A stretch of 28,987 nucleotides of DNA from SYFY01 sp031385325 (GTDB taxonomy: Bacteria; Pseudomonadota; Gammaproteobacteria; Pseudomonadales; Azotimanducaceae): positions 1 to 28,987 of the forward strand of contig JANNBJ010000135.1 in the NCBI GenBank assembly GCA_031385325.1. The letters run 5' to 3'. Each line of letters begins with the position of its first letter. The stretch's first letter is position 1. The notes under the pieces are model-generated. The model searched no databases and was not told the origin of the DNA. It was given only the letters and a program-made list of their open reading frames with translations. A program made the translations under genes and the position numbers. Shown in pieces: positions 16,742-23,566 of this stretch.

Positions 16742-17519
16742 CTAGGTCCACGGCTGCAGTGATGTTGCGTTGCCCCATGTCGTCGAGGTGGTGCCGGTGA
16801 CGAGCCCTCGTGCGTAACCATGTTCACCGCCTGTCAGCTCCAGCAATGTGCTGTCGAGACGATCCAGCGTCGAGAACTCGACACTTCCTGCGGATGAAAA
16901 ATCACCAGTCTCAACAGCGTAGGGTCCCTTTCTGTGACGCGCGGCGGCGATCATTTCCGGAATCATGAAGTTGAGGTCGAGATAGCACTGTCCGTGTCCG
17001 TGTGTTCGCATGTTCAGCGGGTACGCCATCCAGGCTTGCAGAAAGTCCGTGCTGTGATCGAGATTGAAAAGGCGCAGGAAATACTGATTGGCCTTGGCTG
17101 AGCCTGAGTGCTGGGTAGCGACCATGCCGGGGATGACCTCCGAAAGTTCGCCGACACGAAGAAGCGGTGCAATGTGCAGGTCTTCAGCGCCGACGAGTCC
17201 TTCCGAGGCCGAGTGAATTCGATCCAGTAACGGCTCCGACCTGCCGTACACGATGATCTCTTCGAGGATAGGTGCCTGTTCTTCGTGCGCTGCGACTGGG
17301 TAGAGAGCAGCAACAATGTAAACGATCGAATTAGTTTGATGATCATCATTTCTACGATAAACGATGAACTACTGGTTTCGAGGCGTATGGTGGGTCTTTC
17401 CAAAGGAAACACGGGGGCATCGAGAAATCGGGGAAAAATGGACTGCTCTTCCCACCGGCGAAGTAGATCAGTCTCAAGTCCGGGCTAGGAATGACATTAA
17501 TCACTGCGCCTATTTTGAA

Positions 17520-17999
17520 CTAGATCAGCCGCTCGGCCTCGGCTTCGGTAGGCAGACGACCGTCGGGCGTAAACTTGTCGACGGCTGCGGGCAGGTCTCG
17601 CGTCAATCTCGACAGCAGTTCTTCTTTCGAGAGCCCGGTTTGCTGCGAAAGCATGTTCAGCGTTTCAGGGCCAATTGCTTGCTCTACTTGCTCCGGAGCC
17701 AGGGGTTGATTGGGGCCTGTCTTCACCCAGGAATCCGCTGCGGTGCCCTGACCGTTCTGCTTAAAACGCTCGATCAGGGAGCGTAGACCACCGCTCAGCA
17801 TGCCTCCCGCGCTCGCGCCGCCCAGTAGGCCTCCAAGACCTTCCAAAGTGCCGCCAGAAGTGCCCGCACTGCCGGCGGGTACGCCGCCCGGACTTTTCGT
17901 AAGGCCTCCAAGCATCTCTTTGATCTTGTCACGGTTTTGATAACCCGCAACCGCCAGAAGTCCTAATAATGCAGTCATCGATGGCATTGCGCGGGACAT
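17520..17999 (-). CDS. YidB-like (DUF937) protein
   Basis: 159 residues. AGGAG 6 bases upstream supports ATG 17999. The layout matches YidB/DUF937: a short hydrophobic N-terminus (MTALLGLLAVAGYQNRDKI), a Gly/Ser-rich linker (about 38-72), then a conserved C-terminal domain with SLIERFKQNGQG, SWVKTGPNQPLAPEQVEQAIG and LSRLTRDLPAAVDKFTPDG. The cellular role of YidB is poorly defined. Its neighbour upstream is the small GlsB-type gene, 85 bases away on the same strand, so the pair may be co-regulated. Confidence 0.9.
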   Translation of the reverse strand: MSRAMPSMTALLGLLAVAGYQNRDKIKEMLGGLTKSPGGVPAGSAGTSGGTLEGLGGLLGGASAGGMLSGGLRSLIERFKQNGQGTAADSWVKTGPNQPLAPEQVEQAIGPETLNMLSQQTGLSKEELLSRLTRDLPAAVDKFTPDGRLPTEAEAERLI

Positions 18000-18084
18000 T
18001 TCATTCTCCTTTAGTTCTTAGGTAGTACATGCGGGCGCCATTGGACAGGTGCGACACCAGCATGTGAATTGAGAAATTGGCCCC

Positions 18085-18339
18085 TTATGCGGGCCGTTTG
18101 GCTATAAGTCCCCACACAAACAGGACCACGATGGCACCGACGATGGCACCAATGAGTCCGGCACCCTCACCGGGTTGATACCAACCCAGCATTTTTCCAA
18201 GAAAGCTCGCCACGAGCGCTCCCACGATGCCCAGGATAGTTGTCAGCACGAAGCCCGAGGGCTCATTTTTACCCGGCATAACAAACTTGGCAATTACGCC
18301 CGCGAAAAACCCGATAACGATAGTCCAGATAATACCCAT
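18085..18339 (-). CDS. GlsB/YeaQ/YmgE-family small membrane protein
   Basis: 84 residues with three hydrophobic segments (about 3-19, 29-48 and 60-80) and the family's MPGKNEPSGFVLTTILGIVGA motif and terminal GAIVVLFVWGLIAKR. AAGGAA 8 bases upstream supports ATG 18339. The family (transglycosylase-associated protein Pfam) is linked to stress responses in several bacteria, though the activity is not settled. Its promoter should lie in the gene-poor region above 18339. Confidence 0.92.
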   Translation of the reverse strand: MGIIWTIVIGFFAGVIAKFVMPGKNEPSGFVLTTILGIVGALVASFLGKMLGWYQPGEGAGLIGAIVGAIVVLFVWGLIAKRPA

Positions 18340-18782
18340 GGCTTTGATTCCTTAGAATGGTACGTCTAATCTCAGTTTCCCATTGACATGTGGTCGACGG
18401 AATCACATAACAGGCCGTCTTCGCGTGTTCTTTCAACTACACGACCAGACTCCTGCTTGCGATGCCATCTCAGCTATTGGCCCAAACCGGGGGATAATCG
18501 GATAACGAGAATGCTCAGTTCCCATCAACACCAAACCGCTCGGTTGCAGCAGTACTTCAGGATCAAAGAGAAAACACCTCTTCTCCTTCCTATCCTCGAG
18601 TTTTGACTTTACTCCCGCCGCGCACGGTCAACTGTTCGGTGACGAACACTTCTTAAAAACGCGCCGCCGCTGACAAAATGTGCGTTTTTAAAAATCGCGT
18701 CCGCCACCCCGACCTCCTACCAACAATTTCCGAATTGAAGAGCCACTGACGATAGATAGTAGAGGACCGGGGGTGACTGAAA
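18340..18782. other. Gene-poor, AT-richer intergenic stretch
   Basis: No convincing gene on either strand; only short overlapping frames with poor codon character. Composition is more AT-rich than the neighbouring genes. A TTGACA hexamer sits at 18383 (+), but no good -10 follows at 17 bases. The one structured feature I see is the inverted repeat at 18653-18691. Confidence 0.6.
18653..18691. repeat. 10-bp perfect inverted repeat
   Basis: TTAAAAACGC (18653-18662) and GCGTTTTTAA (18682-18691) with a 19-base loop. On the + strand the right arm ends in T5-A5. It could be a protein-binding site or a transcript hairpin; there is no adjoining gene end to make it an obvious terminator. Confidence 0.5.
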
Positions 18783-19130
18783 TTAACCTCTCGCCTCTCG
18801 CGGATTTTTACGAGAGCTTGTGTTATCGACAACCCGGAGGGTGATGGCATCGAACGCTTCATGGAGCCCACCGGCGATCAGGTTGCGGATCGAGGTTGCG
18901 AGTCCGTTGCCTTTCAATAGCGCAACATGTTTCGCACTGAAGTACCTGACTTGCTCCTGAACAACCTCGTTCCGTCAGTGAAATCCACAGGCCGCATCGG
19001 CGTGGTCGTCGATGCTCTCGCGTACGGCCGAGTTAGAAAATCTCTTCTGCGAATTGCGTGTGGACTGCAAACGCGTGGCATCGGCCTCCAGCGCGTCGAT
19101 GGGATCATCAGGTTCGACAGCGTTTCGCAT
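18783..19130 (-). pseudogene. Possible decayed 115-codon gene with one internal stop
   Basis: On the - strand a single frame runs from ATG 19130 to TAA at 18783 with only one TGA (18975-18977). The first part reads MRNAVEPDDPIDALEADATR... and the part after the stop reads RNEVVQEQVRYFSAKHVALL... with GNGLATSIRNLIAGGLHEAF. The composition is protein-like throughout, which is unusual for this otherwise poor region. I do not recognise the family. It could also be two short unrelated frames. It sits just upstream of the duplicated segment at 19164. Confidence 0.35.
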
Positions 19131-19163
19131 GGAGTCATCGTTGATTGATTTCTTGCTGGTTTG

Positions 19164-19483
19164 GGTACCAGCGCCAGCTTGTTGAGCTGCTGGATGGCGA
19201 ACTGAGAGTGGTCTGGTTACTGGCAAGTCGAGTTGGGCCGTCTGTCGACCAGATTGAATCGTTTCGGGCTACCGTTTGATCCCACGGCGGCAGTCAGGCC
19301 AAAGAACTGAAAATCGCGAGCCTGGAAGGCGGACAAGAGTGGAGCCTGATGCTGGTCTTTGATTTCCCTGACCAGCGTCAGGCGCTTGCGTGGCACCGCG
19401 ATGTGAAGACCCGCACCGAGGTTGCCATCATGAAAGCCCGCTATCGATCAACGGCGGGGTTGCTGTTTCGCGCGGCGTCGTGA
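19164..19483 (+). pseudogene. Truncated, internally deleted copy of the gene at 12818-13543
   Basis: 19164-19206 matches 13050-13092, and 19207-19483 matches 13267-13543. I count about 18 mismatches in 320 bases (about 94% identity) and no indels apart from one 174-base (58-codon, in-frame) deletion at a GAG micro-repeat. A CGA-to-TGA change makes a stop at 19277-19279. There is no start region, so it is a remnant. Its last 36 bases overlap the 3' end of the methyltransferase gene on the other strand. Confidence 0.92.
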
Positions 19484-20140
19484 CCCGCGGTTGGATCGCT
19501 CGAAAAACCGGACCAGTCGAAACTCGTCGAATTCACCGAGATTCGGCACCGTGAGCGCCTCAAGCCGGCCAGTTTCCCGATAGTCCGTTCGATCCAGTTC
19601 GCGAATGCGGGAATCGGCGACGATCACCTCGTTGGCAACACTGCCGGCGAGTTCCAGCAGGGCGAAATTTGCCTTGTCGTAGAGGACGTCGGCCAACAGC
19701 ACCAGGTCATATCGGATCTTGCTGCCCGGTAAGGAATCAATCACCTCGATCGCGCTTTCGTTCAGATCTGCATTGACCTGGGTGGCCAGGCGAGCGTCGG
19801 GGTCGATGTCACAGGCAACCACCCTGGCGGCTCCGGCTCGTGCGGCGGCGATACCGGCAATGCCGGAGCCCGAGCCGAGATCGAGCACACGCCGATTGCG
19901 AACCCGGTCTGGTGTCTGCAGAAGAAAAGGTGCCAGAGCCAAGCCACTGCCCCAGCAGAACGCCCAGTACGCAGGCGCGGCGATAACGGCGCGCATGACC
20001 TCCGGATCCAGCGGTCCCAGCGGAAAGTCATGGTTGATGAGGGCGAGTCGAATTCCACCACAATCCGGCAGCACATCGACTGCAATGCGAGCCTGAGGAA
20101 GAGTGTGCTGCAATCGGGATTCGAGGTCTGCGACGGTCAT
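19448..20140 (-). CDS. Class I SAM-dependent protein methyltransferase, METTL20/NNMT-like
   Basis: 230 residues from ATG 20140. The SAM-binding motif VLDLGSGSGIAG (85-96) and the acidic ACDIDP strand end (109-113) are clear. APAYWAFCWGSGLALAPFLL (55-74) and LLADVLYDKANF (148-159) resemble the PYWAFxWPGGQAL and DxxY motifs of the METTL20 (ETF-beta lysine methyltransferase) group, which also includes proteins annotated as predicted nicotinamide N-methyases or PrmA-like. A role in methylating ETF-beta would suit the acyl-CoA dehydrogenase neighbours, but that is inference. The last 11 residues (SRRRAKQQPRR) are encoded antisense to the duplicated segment at 19164-19483. Confidence 0.85.
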   Translation of the reverse strand: MTVADLESRLQHTLPQARIAVDVLPDCGGIRLALINHDFPLGPLDPEVMRAVIAAPAYWAFCWGSGLALAPFLLQTPDRVRNRRVLDLGSGSGIAGIAAARAGAARVVACDIDPDARLATQVNADLNESAIEVIDSLPGSKIRYDLVLLADVLYDKANFALLELAGSVANEVIVADSRIRELDRTDYRETGRLEALTVPNLGEFDEFRLVRFFERSNRGSRRRAKQQPRR

Positions 20141-20236
20141 GTCGCGATGGTATCAGCGTTAAACGAAGGATAAATATCAGGTGGGGCTACGCGCTTCGGC
20201 CGTAACACATTGCAGAAGCGACTTGTTCGAAGGGGT

Positions 20237-20419
20237 TTAGAGGTGAGTGACCTGGCGCCTGATGATGAGCAAACCGCCGATACCCATGGCGGCAAGGAAG
20301 AAGGGCATCAGATCGGTCCAATCGAAACCGGACGCCCCGGAGGCAGCATTTGGGTCACCTACAGCTGCCATGGCAGGAAGCGCCGCGGTTGCAATCAGGA
20401 GGACAATGATCTGCTTCAC
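20237..20419 (-). CDS. Small secreted or membrane peptide, 60 residues
   Basis: GTG start at 20419 with only a weak purine-rich stretch upstream. The N-terminus (MKQIIVLLIATAALPAMAA) is a good signal peptide with an A-M-A-A cleavage-like site. A short polar stretch (GDPNAASGASGFDWTD) is followed by a C-terminal membrane segment (LMPFFLAAMGIGGLLII) and basic RRQ. The signal peptide, linker, membrane helix and basic tail recall small sorted or anchored proteins, but no known sorting motif is exact. It lies 96 bases upstream of the methyltransferase on the same strand. Confidence 0.5.
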   Translation of the reverse strand: MKQIIVLLIATAALPAMAAVGDPNAASGASGFDWTDLMPFFLAAMGIGGLLIIRRQVTHL

Positions 20420-20627
20420 AATTTCACTTCAAACTTGGTGATGAATCTCGCTCAAAGATCGTATCGATTCACATCGACAGGTGATGCCAGCGGCATGTAT
20501 CGGGTGTAAGCGAGCTGTAAGTCGGGGCTTGTGCCCAGGTGCAATCAGGATCTGGCGTGGACAATGCCGAATGAGTCTGGTTTGATCGCCGCCTTACCAG
20601 TCAGCCACGAAAACGGGGGATACCAGG

Positions 20628-21773
20628 ATGCCCATGATCCTGAACGAAGAGCAGAACATGCTCAAAGACAGCGCCAAGGATTTCTGCACCAATCAGGCGC
20701 CCATCAGCCAGTTCCGCAAGATCCGGGACGAAAAGAATCCCGATGGATTCGATCGGGCGACCTGGAAGGCCATGGTGGACCTCGGTTGGGCTGGTATTCC
20801 CTGGGCCGAAGAACACGGTGGTCTGGCGTTTGGCTACAAGGGGCTTGGCGTCGTCACTGAAGAAACCGGACGTACGCTTCTGGCCAGCCCGCTCTATTCG
20901 ACGGTGTGGGTGGGTGGAACCGTTATCAACATTGGCGGTTCATCGGCACAGAAAGCCGCGCTACTGCCCAAGGTTGCCACAGGCGAACTCCTGTTGGCCC
21001 TTGCGCTTGAAGAATCGCATCGCCATGCGCCTTATCAGATCGGCACAAAGGCTGCGAAGAATGCAACCGGATATACGCTGAGCGGAACGAAGAGTTTTGT
21101 GCTCGATGGTCATGTGGCAGATTCGTTGATTGTTGCAGCGCGTACATCGGGGGAGTCGAACAGCCGGAACGGGATAACCCTGTTTCTGGTTGATCGCAAG
21201 GCTGCCGGGGTCAAGGTTGAGCGCATTCACCTGGTGGACTCACGCAATGCAGCGAAGGTGACCTTCGACAACGTGATGATTGGTGCTGATGCCGTCATTG
21301 GCAGCGTTGACAAGGGCGCCGACGTGCTGGATCCGGCGCTGGACGTTGCCCGCATCGGCATGACCGCGGAGATGTTCGGGTCTATTCAGGAGTGCTTTGA
21401 TCGTACGGTTGCCTACCTGAAAGAACGGGAACAGTTTGGCGTCAAGATCGGTACGTTCCAGGCGCTCAAACATCGGGCCGCCAATATGTTCTGCGAAGTT
21501 GAACTGTCCAAGAGCTGTGTGCTTGAGGCACTGACGGCACTGGATGAGGGGCGCGGTGCGGCTGACATTGCAAAGCTTGCGAGCCTCGCCAAGACCAAGG
21601 TCGGAGAAACCTACCATCTGGTGGCGCGCGAGGGCATCCAGATGCATGGCGGGATCGGCATGACCGATGAATTTGATATCGGGTTCTTCATCAAGCGCCA
21701 GGCGGTTGCCGAGCAGACCTTTGGTGACGTGAACTTTCACCGCAATCGTTACGGCGAGCTGGAAGGTTATTAG
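20628..21773 (+). CDS. Acyl-CoA dehydrogenase, FadE28-like subgroup
   Basis: 381 residues from ATG 20628 with a G-rich ribosome region (GGGGGA) just upstream. The dehydrogenase fold is clear: N-terminal helical domain with LGWAGIPWAEEHGG (47-60), a middle beta domain with LALALEESHRHAP in place of the usual TEPxxGSD, and a C-terminal helical domain with REQFGVKIGTFQALKHRAANM and MHGGIGMTDEFD. The usual E-G-T catalytic segment is replaced by EQTFGDVNFHRNR, as in subgroup members that work in heteromeric steroid-type dehydrogenases. The catalytic base is therefore uncertain. It is followed 62 bases later by the amidohydrolase gene on the same strand. Confidence 0.9.
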   Translation: MPMILNEEQNMLKDSAKDFCTNQAPISQFRKIRDEKNPDGFDRATWKAMVDLGWAGIPWAEEHGGLAFGYKGLGVVTEETGRTLLASPLYSTVWVGGTVINIGGSSAQKAALLPKVATGELLLALALEESHRHAPYQIGTKAAKNATGYTLSGTKSFVLDGHVADSLIVAARTSGESNSRNGITLFLVDRKAAGVKVERIHLVDSRNAAKVTFDNVMIGADAVIGSVDKGADVLDPALDVARIGMTAEMFGSIQECFDRTVAYLKEREQFGVKIGTFQALKHRAANMFCEVELSKSCVLEALTALDEGRGAADIAKLASLAKTKVGETYHLVAREGIQMHGGIGMTDEFDIGFFIKRQAVAEQTFGDVNFHRNRYGELEGY

Positions 21774-21835
21774 TCCAGCTTATCCGCGCATCGCCGTGTT
21801 CAAGCATTGGCAACATATGACACTGGAGTAGTTTG

Positions 21836-23500
21836 ATGGCGTTATGGGATCTCCTGATTCGAGGCGGATCGGTCGTTGATGGAACCGGCACACCGGCGCG
21901 AAACGTCGATGTGGCTGTCAGTGGCGGAAAGATTGCAGCCATCGGCAACCTGCAAGGATCAGCTGTTCGCGAAGTCAATGCCAAAGGCATGGTTGTCGCG
22001 CCTGGCTTTATCGACATTCATACCCATTTCGATCCGCAGCTGTGCTGGGATGGTTTTGCGACCCCGTCCATTGAACATGGCATCACAACGGTGGTGATCG
22101 GCAACTGTTCGCTCTCTTTGGCACCGATTCGGGATCGTGCAGCTGCTGACAAGATCGTCAGCATGTTTGGCGTGATTGAAGACATCAAAAAACGCACGTT
22201 CGACGAAGCGGTTCCGTTCAGCTGGAATACTTTTCCGGAATACATGGATTTCATTCGTCCGAAGATTGGTATCAACGTCGGTGCGCTGATTGGTCACTCC
22301 GCGATTCGCCTGTATGTCATGGGTGCAGCCAGCCAGGAACGTGCCGCTAACGATGACGAAATCGCAGCGATGTGCGCGATTGTCGAGGAAGCGATGGCGG
22401 CCGGGGCACTGGGTATTTCGTCGTCCTACGTGGACATGGACGAAACCATGCGTCCCGTGCCGAGTCAGTATGCGGATCTCAAGGAAAAGATTGCGCTGGC
22501 CAAGGCCATGGCCAAGAGTGGCCGTGGTATCTGGCAGATCGTGCCCTTCTTCATAGATCTGCAACGGGAACTGGACAACATTCGTGAGTTGGGCGACATC
22601 AGTCTTGCCGCCGGAATTCCCTGCAGTCTGCAGCCTGTGCTGAGTTCACCAACCTCACCGAACGCGTCAGAGATCATCGCAGCACTGGAAGCCGAGCACG
22701 CGCGTGGTGCACGAGTGTATGGTCAGGTGATGCCGCGTTGTTTCGATCTCAACATGCGACTGTCGGAAACCAGCATGCTGCTATTCGCACTGCCCAGCTG
22801 GAAGGCGATCATGGATCTGCCTGCCAGTGCGCGCAAAGCGCAATTCGGCGATCCGGCGAAGCGTGATCAGCTGGTCAAGGAGATGAAAAATGCAGCCGGC
22901 ATGAGCGGCGCACTGCCGTTCCTTGTTGTTGGCGAAACACGTGCCAACGAGCGGTATCGGGGGCGCAGTCTGATGGAGATCGCGCAGTCGGAAGGCAAGG
23001 AACTCGGCGAAGTGATACTGGATCTGTCGCTTGCCGATGATCTGGACACTGAATTCCAGCTGAAAAACGTCATCAATGCAGACAAGACTGCGGTGGCTGC
23101 ACTGATCGATCATCCGATGTGCCACTTCGGTGCATCGGACGCCGGTGCACATATCACCCAGTTCTGTGGTACCGGGGACACCACGCACCTGCTTCAGCAC
23201 TATGTTCGTGAGACCGGTCGCATGACCCTGGAGCGTGCCATCCATCGCATGACTGGTGAAGTGGCAAAGGACTGGGGATTCGCTGATCGAGGCACACTGG
23301 AAGCCGGCAAGGCTGCGGACATCGTGTTGTTCAACGCGGCGACGGTGAGCGTTGGCAATGAGGAATTTGTTGACGATTTCCCAGGCGAAGCTCGACGTTA
23401 CGTTCGTCGATCTTCCGGTTATGACAGTGTTTATGTGAATGGCGAACTGGTGTACACGGCTGACGGGTACACCAGCGCAAGGCCTGGCAGGATCGTCTGA
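21836..23500 (+). CDS. N-acyl-D-amino-acid deacylase-family amidohydrolase
   Basis: 554 residues. ATG 21836 is chosen because TGGAG lies 7 bases upstream; the adjoining in-frame TTG is redundant. The amidohydrolase metal motif IDIHTHFDP (60-68, H62/H64) and GNCSLSLAP (89-97, C91), the cysteine ligand of the D-aminoacylase subtype, are present. A catalytic aspartate lies in FGASDAGAH (about residue 427), and the C-terminal GTLEAGKAADIVLFN returns to the small beta-sandwich. Family members remove acyl groups from N-acyl-D-amino acids or hydrolyse other amides. Next to an acyl-CoA dehydrogenase and carboxylase it may free an amide-linked acid in the same pathway (inference). Confidence 0.9.
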   Translation: MALWDLLIRGGSVVDGTGTPARNVDVAVSGGKIAAIGNLQGSAVREVNAKGMVVAPGFIDIHTHFDPQLCWDGFATPSIEHGITTVVIGNCSLSLAPIRDRAAADKIVSMFGVIEDIKKRTFDEAVPFSWNTFPEYMDFIRPKIGINVGALIGHSAIRLYVMGAASQERAANDDEIAAMCAIVEEAMAAGALGISSSYVDMDETMRPVPSQYADLKEKIALAKAMAKSGRGIWQIVPFFIDLQRELDNIRELGDISLAAGIPCSLQPVLSSPTSPNASEIIAALEAEHARGARVYGQVMPRCFDLNMRLSETSMLLFALPSWKAIMDLPASARKAQFGDPAKRDQLVKEMKNAAGMSGALPFLVVGETRANERYRGRSLMEIAQSEGKELGEVILDLSLADDLDTEFQLKNVINADKTAVAALIDHPMCHFGASDAGAHITQFCGTGDTTHLLQHYVRETGRMTLERAIHRMTGEVAKDWGFADRGTLEAGKAADIVLFNAATVSVGNEEFVDDFPGEARRYVRRSSGYDSVYVNGELVYTADGYTSARPGRIV

Positions 23501-23540
23501 TTCGGGGATGGCCAGATCGTTGTGTTCGCGACTTGTAGCA

Positions 23541-23556
23541 GGGCTCTTCGGAGCCC
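23541..23556. terminator. UUCG-loop hairpin between convergent genes
   Basis: gggctc-ttcg-gagccc is a perfect 6-bp stem capped by a UUCG tetraloop, 41 bases after the amidohydrolase stop and 10 bases beyond the carboxylase stop. It could act in both directions. No T-tract follows, so termination efficiency is uncertain. Confidence 0.5.
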
Positions 23557-23566
23557 GAACCGGGTC

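Larger units (their letters stand above)
13555..17349 (-). pseudogene. TonB-dependent outer-membrane receptor, disrupted
   Basis: Read on the - strand from about 17349 to 13555. A signal-peptide-like start (MIIKLIRSFTLLLL) loses frame near 17290-17310 before resuming as VAAHEEQAPILEEIIVYGRS. The plug domain follows: LLRVGELSEVIPGMVATQHS, then NMRTHGHGQCYLDLNF and RKGPYAVETGDFSSAG. Within the plug, LQAWMAYP reads as SASLDGVP one frame over, indicating compensating indels. At 16742 the frame meets the inserted IS and MITE; barrel sequence resumes at 14988 (ARNDGPWQRDE). A further frameshift lies near 14380-14390, where the frame switches to LDHYRWDVDS. The intact-looking C-terminal barrel runs to TAG at 13555 and ends ...VKLYL rather than with the usual aromatic residue. 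Receptors of this type import siderophores or other ligands across the outer membrane; this copy cannot be functional. Confidence 0.88.

Noticed and set aside
18927..19148. 73-codon + strand frame in the gap
   Set aside because: It overlaps the more protein-like - strand frame at 18783-19130 and has no ribosome site or motif.
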